Assembly (NCBI GenBank): GCA_023456995.1
Contig: JAEWNU010000164.1
Coordinates: 1 to 5,680, forward strand
Direction: 5' to 3'
Length of the DNA: 5,680 bases
From: Bacillota bacterium
GTDB taxonomy: Bacteria > Bacillota > Clostridia > Oscillospirales > Ruminococcaceae
A program made the translations under genes and the position numbers. The notes beneath the pieces are model-generated. The model was not told the origin of the DNA, did not search any database, and saw nothing but the letters and a program-made list of their open reading frames with translations. This document shows positions 1 through 5,680 of the stretch, piece by piece. How positions within the stretch are numbered: position 1 is the stretch's first letter; every line of letters starts with the position of its first letter.

Positions 1-956
1 ATGATAGGATTGTCGGTGACGCTGGTGATTGCTTTTGCCGCCATCTCCGGGACATGAAGAGTTGTCAGGCAATAACCAAATACGCTGGAGGTAGCAATCA
101 GAATCAAGACGATGGCCAGCGTATCAACACAATCACCTAAAACTCGCCAAACCCCTTTCCAGTCCAAACCCTTGTAGATGAATACGCTGACAATCAGACT
201 GTAAATAACGGCAATAGCGGCCGACTCGGTAGCGGTAAAGATACCGCCGACCACGCCAAACACAACAATAATCACCGCGGCTAATGCCCAAAAAGAGGTG
301 GCGAGCTGTCTGAACAGGTTCATAATGCTAAACTTAGAGCCCTTGGGGTAGTTACGTTTGACTGAAATTATGTAAGAGCCGATCATCAAAGATAAAGCGA
401 GCAATGCACCCGGCAAATAGCCGGCCAAGAACAAGCTGCCCACCGATACGCCACCCGCAGTGGTTGCGTAGATAACCATGTTATGGCTAGGCGGCACAAG
501 CAGCCCCTCGCAGGATGAAGTGATGGTTACTGCCGTTGAAAAATCGTCATCGTAGCCTTGGTCTACCATCATCGGAATCAGAATGGAGCCCAGAGACGCA
601 GTATCAGCGGCAGCCGAACCAGAAATGCCGCCAAAGAAATAAGAAGCGACGATATTGACCATTGCCATGCCGCCACGCATCCAGCCTACACAGGCATCCG
701 CCAACGCAATAAGCTTCTCAGAAATACCGCCTGACCCCATCAAAACACCCATGGTGATAAAGAAAGGAACAGCCATAAGACTAAAAGAGCTAATGCCCTT
801 TACCATGTGCTGACAGACGGTGTTCAAGTTTAAGCCTTGAGACAGCAGACATAAGATAGAGGATAGCGCAACGGCATAAGCAATGGGAAAGCGCAAAAGT
901 ATCATAATAAAAAAGCTGGACAGCAAAACAATGATTGCTATTGTCTGTACGCTCAT
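1..956 (-). CDS. dctM: TRAP transporter large permease subunit DctM, C-terminal part outside window
   Basis: This is the large membrane subunit of a tripartite ATP-independent periplasmic (TRAP) transporter, the part that carries the substrate across the cytoplasmic membrane using an ion gradient. The frame is open from an ATG at 956-954 to the window edge, giving 318 codons; the family is usually about 425-430 residues, so roughly the last quarter is missing. Translation starts MSVQTIAIIVLLSSFF and is hydrophobic throughout. Family hallmarks are visible: LLRFPIAYAVAL near the N-terminus, the FGGISGSAAADTASLG loop, the LLVPPSHNMVIYA segment and SLFLAGYLPGALLAL. A GGAGG ribosome binding site (970-966) lies inside the end of dctQ, and only four bases separate the dctQ stop from this start, so the two are probably translationally coupled. 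The family assignment is firm. The substrate cannot be read from this subunit; a uronate is inferred from the neighbouring catabolic genes. Confidence 0.95.
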   Translation of the reverse strand, partial: MSVQTIAIIVLLSSFFIMILLRFPIAYAVALSSILCLLSQGLNLNTVCQHMVKGISSFSLMAVPFFITMGVLMGSGGISEKLIALADACVGWMRGGMAMVNIVASYFFGGISGSAAADTASLGSILIPMMVDQGYDDDFSTAVTITSSCEGLLVPPSHNMVIYATTAGGVSVGSLFLAGYLPGALLALSLMIGSYIISVKRNYPKGSKFSIMNLFRQLATSFWALAAVIIVVFGVVGGIFTATESAAIAVIYSLIVSVFIYKGLDWKGVWRVLGDCVDTLAIVLILIATSSVFGYCLTTLHVPEMAAKAITSVTDNPI

Positions 957-960
957 AATT

Positions 961-1479
961 TTAAGCCTCCTTTACAAAAATGCTTTTAATATGGTTATAG
1001 AGGGCTTCTAATTCAAAAATGAGCATAGCCACACCAGCAAGTGGTACTGGGAAATACATCCAAAATCGAGATACAGTCGGCATGGATACATAAGTGCCCT
1101 TAGAGCCGATGCCATTAGCGTAGCGCCAGCCAACGGTTATCATGATAATAGCCAGTATCAAAACCGCCACATCAGCAAGGATGTCCAGCCCTTTAACCAA
1201 TTTTTTCGGTAGGTAGATATCCAACGCGGTCATGCGGATATGAGCACCGCGGCGGATGGCCAATGCCGCAGAGAGCACCGCCATGTATGCCATGCAGGTA
1301 AGAACAACTTCTTCACTCCATGATGGATCCGGAATAAAAGGAACATAGCGACCAACGACCGACATTGTGGTGATAAAAATATCTATAATCAAAAGGACTT
1401 TACAGACAAACATCACACCTTTATATGCCTTGTCGTAAATCGGCTTGAGTTTATCAAGCACATTGAAAATTTCGGGCAT
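961..1479 (-). CDS. dctQ: TRAP transporter small permease subunit DctQ
   Basis: The 172-residue protein is the small integral membrane subunit of the TRAP transporter, which pairs with DctM and helps dock the substrate-loaded DctP receptor. Four hydrophobic segments can be seen at about residues 21-43, 57-76, 98-117 and 138-158, the usual DctQ topology. The family signature is present: a Trp-Ser-Glu-Glu (W54-E57) entering the second helix, followed by AIRRGAHIRM (74-83), matching the conserved region that ends in R-x-G-x-H. Length is typical for the family. The start at 1479 is supported by a GAGGAGGAGA ribosome binding site just upstream (1493-1484). The gene lies between the receptor gene dctP, from which it is separated by about 100 bp holding a strong hairpin, and dctM, four bases downstream. 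Confidence 0.94.
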   Translation of the reverse strand: MPEIFNVLDKLKPIYDKAYKGVMFVCKVLLIIDIFITTMSVVGRYVPFIPDPSWSEEVVLTCMAYMAVLSAALAIRRGAHIRMTALDIYLPKKLVKGLDILADVAVLILAIIMITVGWRYANGIGSKGTYVSMPTVSRFWMYFPVPLAGVAMLIFELEALYNHIKSIFVKEA

Positions 1480-1503
1480 ATGGTCTCCTCCTCATGTGCG
1501 GGT

Positions 1504-1549
1504 GGAAAGAAAGGGCACAGGGGCTGTCTCCCCTGCGCCCTCTCTTTCC
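1504..1549 (-). promoter_or_regulatory. Intercistronic stem-loop between dctP and dctQ
   Basis: A 20-bp inverted repeat (arms 1504-1523 and 1530-1549) flanks a 6-base loop. Eighteen pairs are Watson-Crick. The other two positions (1517/1536 and 1511/1542) read A opposite C on the plus strand but G opposite U in the minus-strand transcript, so the stem is continuous only in the dctPQM mRNA. No U-tract follows the 3' arm, so it is not a standard intrinsic terminator. The dctQ ribosome binding site begins about 10 bases after it. The likely role is to protect the 3' end of dctP mRNA or damp readthrough, so the receptor is made in excess over the membrane subunits. That role is inferred. Confidence 0.75.
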
Positions 1550-1578
1550 CTGTTTTCTTTTAAAGAAAGTACAGATTC

Positions 1579-2649
1579 TTATTTCATGTCCAGAATCTTT
1601 TTGTAGAGTTCGGCCTGATCCGCGGTGCTGGTCTTGATAATTTCCTGGCAGGCTGCAGCCCACTCGCTATTGTCAGGCACATCAATGACGTTGACACCGG
1701 CATCCTTGAGCTCTTTCAGAACTTCCTGTTCCTTTTTCTCAGACAACTTCGCATTGAAATCCTGCGCATAAGCGCCAGCTTCCATTAAAACATCCTGCTG
1801 TGCCTTGGTCAGCTTGTTCCAGGCCTTATCACTGATAATAACCTGAATAGCACCCAGCGTATGACCGTCCAGAATCAGGTTGGGGGCAACCTCAGGAAAC
1901 GCGTTAGACTTGTAGTTAGCGATGGGCTGCTCAGCGCCGTCAACAACGCCAGTCTGCAAAGCGGAGTAAAGCTCGGTGAAGGAGACAACCGTGGGGCTAG
2001 CGCCAAGGCCCTGGACCATACCGTTCATAACCGGGTCATTAGAAACACGCAGCTTCATGCCAGCTAGATCCTTCATGCCGGTGATAGGCTTAACAGTGAA
2101 GAAATGGCGGAAGCCTTCTTCGCCGTAGAAAATGCCGCGAACACCAAGGCCAATCTCCTGCGGCTCATTGAGGAACTCAGGTGCCAAGTCGCTATTGGCA
2201 AAGTTCCAGAAGTGCTTACGGTTGACAAAGGTATAAGGAATAGACAACAGCTTTGATTTCTTAGCACCATAGCTTGTCAGTGCAAAGGCAGAAATACGAG
2301 ACATATCAATGGTGTCACCACCACCGAGTATGGAGTCAAGCACGTCGTTTTCCGAACCTAGAACACCGCTGGCTTGTATGTCGATAATAATTGAACCGCC
2401 TGAGAGCTCCTCCACCTTCTCTTTAAACGCCGTATCAGTCTGGCCGACTATCGTATCAAGTGGGTTGACCTCAGCATAAGTAAGGGTAACTTTAGGATCG
2501 TTTGCGACGCCGCCAGTGCTGCTGGATGCAGGTGCGCTGGATGACGGAGCCGGTGCCGCCGAGGATGCCGGCGCGGAGCCACCGCCACAAGCCGCCAGGC
2601 TTAATATCATTGTTGCCGCAAGCAAAGCGGAAGCCAGTTTCATTTTCAT
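1579..2649 (-). CDS. dctP: TRAP transporter solute-binding lipoprotein, DctP family
   Basis: This is the extracytoplasmic substrate receptor of the TRAP system, 356 residues. The N-terminus is a lipoprotein signal: Lys residues at 2 and 4, a hydrophobic core, then the lipobox Leu-Ala-Ala-Cys with the lipidated Cys at position 21. Residues 22-47 form a Gly/Ser/Ala/Pro-rich tether, after which the DctP fold begins (VTLTYAE, 54-60). Family landmarks are EEGFRHFFT (177-185), GMKDLAGMKLRVSND (191-205) with Arg201 at the position of the conserved carboxylate-binding arginine, and FTELYSALQTGVVDGAEQP (224-242). The arginine fits an acidic substrate; together with the nearby KDPG-pathway genes this suggests a uronate or related sugar acid, but sialic acid or a C4-dicarboxylate cannot be excluded from sequence alone. 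The ATG at 2649 is preferred over the Met two codons later because AGGAGG (2663-2658) is 8 bases upstream. It is the first gene of the operon. Confidence 0.95.
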   Translation of the reverse strand: MKMKLASALLAATMILSLAACGGGSAPASSAAPAPSSSAPASSSTGGVANDPKVTLTYAEVNPLDTIVGQTDTAFKEKVEELSGGSIIIDIQASGVLGSENDVLDSILGGGDTIDMSRISAFALTSYGAKKSKLLSIPYTFVNRKHFWNFANSDLAPEFLNEPQEIGLGVRGIFYGEEGFRHFFTVKPITGMKDLAGMKLRVSNDPVMNGMVQGLGASPTVVSFTELYSALQTGVVDGAEQPIANYKSNAFPEVAPNLILDGHTLGAIQVIISDKAWNKLTKAQQDVLMEAGAYAQDFNAKLSEKKEQEVLKELKDAGVNVIDVPDNSEWAAACQEIIKTSTADQAELYKKILDMK

Positions 2650-2657
2650 TCTTTCTT

Positions 2658-2663
2658 CCTCCT
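2658..2663 (-). promoter_or_regulatory. Ribosome binding site of dctP
   Basis: AGGAGG reads on the minus strand 8 bases before the ATG at 2649. It decides between two in-frame Met codons at positions 1 and 3 of the protein, because the second would be 14 bases away. Confidence 0.8.
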
Positions 2664-2715
2664 ATTCAACTTTAGAAATTGTAATGCAGGCCTCAGTGTT
2701 CTTTAAATGTATCAC

Positions 2716-2743
2716 ATCATAAGTCTTTTCGTCTACTAGTATA
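2716..2743 (-). promoter_or_regulatory. Candidate promoter of the dctPQM operon
   Basis: On the minus strand a -10-like TATGAT (2721-2716) lies 16 bases after a weak -35-like TATACT (2743-2738, three of six consensus bases). A start near 2709 would leave a leader of about 60 bases before dctP. The -35 falls inside the 16-bp palindrome, so a protein bound there would block the polymerase. An alternative reading uses the TATACT as the -10 box, but no good -35 lies upstream of it. The weak -35 keeps confidence moderate. Confidence 0.45.
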
Positions 2744-2749
2744 CTAGTA
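2734..2749. promoter_or_regulatory. Perfect 16-bp palindromic operator upstream of dctP
   Basis: TACTAGTATACTAGTA is a perfect inverted repeat centred on GTATAC. A closely similar site (13 of 16 identical bases) lies in the promoter of the aldolase operon at 3652-3667. Palindromes centred on GTATAC are typical of FadR-subfamily GntR regulators, including the UxuR/ExuR uronate repressors of enterobacteria. The position over the dctP promoter suggests repression relieved by a uronate intermediate. The regulator itself is not in this window, so its family is inferred from site shape alone. Confidence 0.7.
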
Positions 2750-3016
2750 AAAATTGCATCACTTTTTTTGTTTAATTCGCTGTTTTATGTCTTAGGCTCT
2801 TGCTTAAATTGATTTTATTTGTACAATAAGTGATTATAGAAAGTAGTTTATTAAAAAATTGTTAGCGCCAAACCAAAATATTTTTTTAAAATGCCTCTTG
2901 CGCATATCATGGTCTAAACTGTTTACCACGTCTTTAAGATGTCGTATTTTTTCTATTATTGTGGAAATATGTTGCAAATAATGAAACTTTAAAACGCTGG
3001 AACGAAAGGACTTTTC

Positions 3017-3580
3017 ATGAAAAATGCCGACTTTACGGTGTCCGTCAAAGTAGACGGCACAATTTTTAAAGATTTTGCATTATTTGACACCTTCCATCGG
3101 CAGCGCCGTTGGAAATCTCCCGCCATTTTTGTAAGCATCATGCTTTTATTTTCGCTTATCGCCTTTTCCCGGGTAGGTAAAGCCGAGCAGGCCGTATTAT
3201 TAGGCACCGTGCTGTTAAGCATTGGATTACTGCTTCCGGTTGTCTATTTCTTAAATTTCTTCTTATCGGTACATACTCAGGTTAAAAAGCTTGGGCTAAA
3301 TATACCTAGATACGTCTATACACTACAATTCGGCAAGCATAGCGGCGTAGAAATTTCTTCTGACAAAGAACAAGTCGCTTTGGGTTGGGATGAGCTGTTT
3401 GCCGCATATAGAACAAACCGCTGTATTTATTTGTATGCAGCACCACATCGGGCCTATCTGCTGCCCAATGAACAGATTGAAAATGGCGCGGATGAGCTCT
3501 GGGCGCTTATCATATCTGCCACGCCTCAATTACAGGTGCATGATTATCGGAATGGCCGTCATACCCCGCTGGCACTCTAA
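3017..3580 (+). CDS. Small membrane protein resembling the YcxB family
   Basis: The 187-residue protein has an N-terminal cytosolic stretch of about 33 residues, two closely spaced hydrophobic segments (about 34-51 and 58-83), and a C-terminal soluble domain. This layout, and the C-terminal run with a Trp (GWDEL, 123-127), a short strand around CIYLY (136-140), then AYLLPNEQI (146-154) and a final helix DELWALI (159-165), resemble the YcxB-like domain, a family of unknown function in Firmicutes. No enzymatic motif is visible. The start at 3017 has an AAAGGA-like ribosome binding site about 8 bases upstream, weaker than the AGGAGG sites of its neighbours. It stands alone between the divergent transporter and catabolic units. 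It may be unrelated to sugar acid metabolism; nothing in the sequence ties it to the transporter. The gene looks real and intact, but the family call is by pattern only. Confidence 0.72.
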   Translation: MKNADFTVSVKVDGTIFKDFALFDTFHRQRRWKSPAIFVSIMLLFSLIAFSRVGKAEQAVLLGTVLLSIGLLLPVVYFLNFFLSVHTQVKKLGLNIPRYVYTLQFGKHSGVEISSDKEQVALGWDELFAAYRTNRCIYLYAAPHRAYLLPNEQIENGADELWALIISATPQLQVHDYRNGRHTPLAL

Positions 3581-3646
3581 ATATTTTTTAAGCGTGGCAA
3601 GGCAAAATACACAAAATTATTGAGACAAATTTTATTCGAGTCCATC

Positions 3647-3674
3647 TTGAATTCTAGTATACAAGTTATATAAT
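3647..3674 (+). promoter_or_regulatory. Promoter of the aldolase-kinase operon
   Basis: A perfect TATAAT (3669-3674) is preceded at 16 bases by TTGAAT (3647-3652), which matches the first four bases of the -35 consensus. The start would fall near 3681, giving a leader of roughly 58 bases before the ATG at 3739. The spacer between the two boxes is almost exactly filled by the GTATAC-centred operator. Confidence 0.7.
3652..3667. promoter_or_regulatory. Operator between -35 and -10 of the aldolase promoter
   Basis: TTCTAGTATACAAGTT shares 13 of 16 bases with the perfect palindrome upstream of dctP and keeps the GTATAC core and the outer CT/AG pairs. It is an imperfect palindrome, with the A/A pair beside the core and the outermost two positions unmatched. 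Occupancy would block the promoter directly. A shared repressor, probably of the GntR/FadR type, is inferred to control this operon and the transporter together. Confidence 0.68.
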
Positions 3675-3722
3675 GATATTAAGTAATATAATCCATAATT
3701 GACGTTTTATGGTTCGAATATG

Positions 3723-3728
3723 AGGAGG
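3723..3728 (+). promoter_or_regulatory. Ribosome binding site of the aldolase gene
   Basis: AGGAGG ends ten bases before the ATG at 3739. It supports this ATG as the start, and the first residues (TEILERVSNIGIIPVIAI) match the usual aldolase N-terminus. Confidence 0.8.
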
Positions 3729-3738
3729 TAAAGCCATC

Positions 3739-4701
3739 ATGACTGAGATTCTTGAACGCGTGTCTAATATTGGCATTATTCCGGTCATTGCCATTGAAGA
3801 CCCTGCAAAAGCCGTTCCCCTTGCTAAAGCTTTGGTGGCCGGTGGACTACCTGCGGCCGAGGTCACCTTCCGCACCGCCGCCGCCGAGGAGGCCATGCGT
3901 GCCATCGTCAGTGAAGTACCCGACATGCTGGTAGGCGCCGGAACCGTCCTGACACCTGAACAGGCTGATCGAGCACTGGCCGCCGGAGCCAAATTTATTG
4001 TTACACCCGGTTTTAACCCTGACATGGTCAAATATGTTTTGTCAAAGGGTGGGCTCATCATGCCCGGTACTGCCACACCAGGCGAAATGGAACAGGCTAT
4101 GAGTCTGGGGCTTACAGCGGTCAAATTCTTTCCGGCAGAGCAAAACGGTGGCATCGCCACTTTAAAGGCGGTCGCTGGCCCCTACAAAAACTTAAAGTGG
4201 ATGCCCACCGGCGGTGTCAACACTAAAAACCTGATGGACTACCTATCGTTTAACCAGATTCTGGCCTGTGGCGGCACCTGGATGGTAAAAAAAGAGCTGA
4301 TAGATGATGAAAATTGGGACGAAATTACTCGCATCTCGCGTGAAGCCGTCAAGACCATGCTGGGTTTTTCATTGGGCCACGTCGGCATCAACTGCGAGAA
4401 CGAATACGTAGCACAAAAGACCGCAATAACGCTGTGTGCGCTTTTCGGCTTAGAATATAAGCCGGGTAACAGCTCCGATTTTGCGGGCGCTGCGGTTGAA
4501 TGTATGAAGCGCCCCTTCCTTGGCACTCATGGACATATCGCCATTGCCACCAACTCCGTGGCGCGTGCCATGTTCCATCTTGGGCTTCAGGGCGTCGCTT
4601 TTGACGAATCCACCCTTAAAACTGACGCTAAGGGAAACCCCAAGGCGATTTATCTCATGGACGAAATCGGCGGCTTCGCCGTTCATCTAGTGCAGAAGTA
4701 A
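3739..4701 (+). CDS. eda: KDPG/KHG aldolase fused to a C-terminal VOC-like domain
   Basis: Residues 1 to about 206 form a class I 2-keto-3-deoxy-6-phosphogluconate / 4-hydroxy-2-oxoglutarate aldolase (Eda, also called KdgA), which splits KDPG into pyruvate and glyceraldehyde-3-phosphate in the cytosol. Catalytic landmarks are all present: EVTFRT with Glu41 and Arg45, GAGT (66-69), TPGF (89-92), AVKFFPAE with the Schiff-base Lys129, PTGGV (156-160) and the phosphate-binding GGTW (178-181). The usual enzyme is about 205-215 residues; this one has 320. The extra part, about 210-320, starts LGHVGINCENE, continues FAGAAVECMK and GHIAIAT, and ends DEIGGFAVHLVQK, the order of strands and ligands of a vicinal oxygen chelate (glyoxalase-like) domain. 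His214, Glu254, His266 and His316 fall where metal ligands would be. The aldolase role is firm; the role of the extension is unknown. The gene heads the operon and its stop overlaps the kinase ribosome binding site. Confidence 0.95.
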   Translation: MTEILERVSNIGIIPVIAIEDPAKAVPLAKALVAGGLPAAEVTFRTAAAEEAMRAIVSEVPDMLVGAGTVLTPEQADRALAAGAKFIVTPGFNPDMVKYVLSKGGLIMPGTATPGEMEQAMSLGLTAVKFFPAEQNGGIATLKAVAGPYKNLKWMPTGGVNTKNLMDYLSFNQILACGGTWMVKKELIDDENWDEITRISREAVKTMLGFSLGHVGINCENEYVAQKTAITLCALFGLEYKPGNSSDFAGAAVECMKRPFLGTHGHIAIATNSVARAMFHLGLQGVAFDESTLKTDAKGNPKAIYLMDEIGGFAVHLVQK

Positions 4702-4706
4702 GGAGG
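4701..4706 (+). promoter_or_regulatory. Ribosome binding site of the kinase, overlapping the aldolase stop
   Basis: AGGAGG begins on the last base of the aldolase TAA and lies seven bases before the kinase ATG at 4714. The overlap points to a single transcript and probable translational coupling of the two enzymes. Confidence 0.8.
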
Positions 4707-4713
4707 AACCATC

Positions 4714-5680
4714 ATGAGCAAACGTGTTGTTACTTTTGGAGAGATTATGCTCCGTTTAGCCCCCAACGGCTATTACCGCTTTTTTCAGGATGACCAGCTT
4801 CAGGCCACCTTTGGCGGCGGAGAAGCAAATGTAGCCGTTTCTTTGGTCAACTACGGCATGGATTCTGCCTTTGTCACCAAACTGCCCGCTCACGCCATCG
4901 GCCAAGGCGCGGTAAACGCGCTGCGCGGGTTAGGTGTTGATACAACCAAAATTGTTCGTGGCGGCGACAGAGTTGGTATCTACTTCTTAGAGAAAGGCGC
5001 TTCTCAGCGCGGCAGCGTCTGCATCTATGACCGCGCGCATTCCGCCATTCAGGAAGCGCAACCCTCAGACTTTGACTGGGATGCCATTTTTGAGGGCGTG
5101 GACTGGTTCCACTTCACCGGTATCACGCCAGCGTTGGGACCCAATCTCGTTGAAATTTGCCTCGATGCCTGCAAGGCTGCCAGAGCAAAGGGCATCACCG
5201 TATCCTGCGATTTAAACTATCGCGGCAAGTTGTGGACTCGCGCACAGGCGCGCGAAGCTATGTCTTCACTGTGCCAATATGTTGACGTTTGCATCTCCAA
5301 CGAGGAGGATGCCAAGGACGTATTTGGTATCGAGGCCGAGGGCAGCGATATCACCGGCGGCAGGCTCAATAAAGAGGGTTACAAGTCGGTAGCTAAGCAG
5401 CTGGCGGATCAGTTCGGCTTTAAAAAAGTTGCCATTACGCTTCGCACCTCTATTTCCGCCAGCGACAATGACTGGGCAGGCATGCTCTACGACGGAGAAA
5501 GTTTCTATTTTTCGAAGGAATACCACCTGCGCATTGTCGACCGCGTCGGCGGCGGTGATTCGTTTGGCGGCGGCTTGATTTATGGGCTGCTCAACGGCAA
5601 GGACGCCCAAGAAACTATCGAATTTGCAGTAGCGGCTTCCGCTCTTAAACACTCTGTCGAGGGTGACTTTAACCGTGTCA
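4714..5680 (+). CDS. kdgK: PfkB-family sugar kinase, probably 2-keto-3-deoxygluconate kinase, 3' end outside window
   Basis: This is a ribokinase/PfkB-fold kinase that probably phosphorylates 2-keto-3-deoxygluconate with ATP to KDPG, the substrate of the aldolase encoded just upstream. The frame is open for 322 codons to the window edge; such enzymes are about 310-345 residues, so only a short C-terminal piece is missing. It begins SKRVVTFGEIMLRLAP, typical of KDG kinases. The first PfkB signature appears as FGGGEANVAVSL (33-44) and the second as DRVGGGDSFGGGLIYGLL (276-293), with Asp282 as the expected catalytic base and the glycines before it as the anion hole. SCDLNYRGKLW (164-174) and SNEEDA (195-200) are also typical. 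PfkB kinases are hard to assign by sequence alone; fructokinase or another sugar kinase is possible, but the partner aldolase favours KDG. The AGGAGG site at 4701-4706 fixes the start. Confidence 0.9.
   Translation, partial: MSKRVVTFGEIMLRLAPNGYYRFFQDDQLQATFGGGEANVAVSLVNYGMDSAFVTKLPAHAIGQGAVNALRGLGVDTTKIVRGGDRVGIYFLEKGASQRGSVCIYDRAHSAIQEAQPSDFDWDAIFEGVDWFHFTGITPALGPNLVEICLDACKAARAKGITVSCDLNYRGKLWTRAQAREAMSSLCQYVDVCISNEEDAKDVFGIEAEGSDITGGRLNKEGYKSVAKQLADQFGFKKVAITLRTSISASDNDWAGMLYDGESFYFSKEYHLRIVDRVGGGDSFGGGLIYGLLNGKDAQETIEFAVAASALKHSVEGDFNRV

Larger units (their letters stand above)
2650..3016. other. AT-rich divergent intergenic regulatory region
   Basis: About 367 bases separate the start of dctP from the start of the plus-strand membrane gene. 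The left 100 bases hold the dctP ribosome binding site, the candidate promoter and the palindromic operator. The rest, roughly 2760-3000, is strongly AT-rich with T and A runs (for example near 2763-2769 and 2881-2887). I see no tRNA, convincing ORF, terminator or repeat in it. The promoter for the gene at 3017 must lie here, but I could not pick a -35/-10 pair with confidence. Confidence 0.6.

Noticed and set aside
2510..2590. Repetitive GC-rich stretch near the start of dctP
   Set aside because: It encodes the Ser/Ala/Pro-rich tether after the lipobox, which is common in lipoprotein receptors; the repetition comes from codon repeats and not from a mobile or regulatory repeat.
2819..2826. 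TTGTACAA palindrome as a third operator
   Set aside because: It is only 8 bp, lacks the GTATAC core and the outer CTA/TAG arms of the two good sites, and such short palindromes are expected in AT-rich spacers.
2969..2992. Seven-codon ORF (ATG to TAA) just before the membrane gene, as a possible leader peptide
   Set aside because: It has no good ribosome binding site, no codon bias hinting at attenuation, and no paired hairpins around it.
3614..3636. AAAATT/AATTTT inverted repeat after the membrane gene as a terminator
   Set aside because: The stem is six A/T pairs only, too weak for an intrinsic terminator, and the following bases are not a clear T-run.
3699..3704. TTGACG as a -35 box for a second aldolase promoter
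   Set aside because: A matching -10 would fall on the ribosome binding site, and the upstream TTGAAT/TATAAT pair is a far better promoter.
3666..4160. Minus-strand open frame of 164 codons opposite the aldolase gene
   Set aside because: It lies opposite a gene with complete catalytic motifs, its product is low-complexity Ala/Ser/Thr/Met-rich, and it has no convincing ribosome binding site; it is a shadow of the aldolase frame.
5266..5652. Minus-strand open frame of 128 codons opposite the kinase gene
   Set aside because: The opposite strand encodes a clear PfkB kinase through this stretch including its catalytic signature, and the antisense product shows no recognisable family features.

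Overview
The window looks like part of a uronate (acidic sugar) uptake and breakdown locus from a low- to mid-GC Gram-positive anaerobe, most likely a Clostridia/Oscillospiraceae-type gut Firmicute. The grounds are strong AGGAGG ribosome binding sites before nearly every gene, a lipoprotein-type solute-binding protein with a Ser/Ala/Pro-rich tether, AT-rich spacers, and the style of the sugar kinase. The taxon is an inference.

Layout: the left half (1-2649, minus strand) is a tripartite TRAP transporter transcribed right to left as dctP-dctQ-dctM. DctP is the extracytoplasmic lipoprotein receptor, DctQ the small membrane subunit and DctM the large permease, whose C-terminal end runs off the left edge. 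A long intercistronic hairpin lies between dctP and dctQ. Next comes an AT-rich regulatory spacer of about 370 bp (2650-3016). A small membrane protein of the YcxB-like type follows on the plus strand (3017-3580). The right part (3739-5680, plus strand) is a catabolic operon: a KDPG/KHG aldolase with an unusual C-terminal VOC-like domain, then a PfkB-family kinase, probably 2-keto-3-deoxygluconate (KDG) kinase, cut off at the right edge.

Working together: the TRAP system would import a carboxylated sugar using an ion gradient. Enzymes outside the window would convert it to KDG. The kinase makes KDPG and the aldolase splits it to pyruvate and glyceraldehyde-3-phosphate. The two divergent units appear to be co-regulated. 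Related 16-bp sites centred on GTATAC (13 of 16 bases identical) sit over the predicted promoter of dctP (2734-2749, a perfect palindrome) and between the -35 and -10 of the aldolase promoter (3652-3667). This arrangement resembles operators of FadR-subfamily GntR repressors. No regulator gene is present in the window.

The most noteworthy items are the operator pair, the aldolase-VOC fusion with a plausible His/Glu/His/His metal site, the dctP-dctQ hairpin whose imperfections pair only in the transcribed strand, and the unexplained membrane gene in the middle of the locus.
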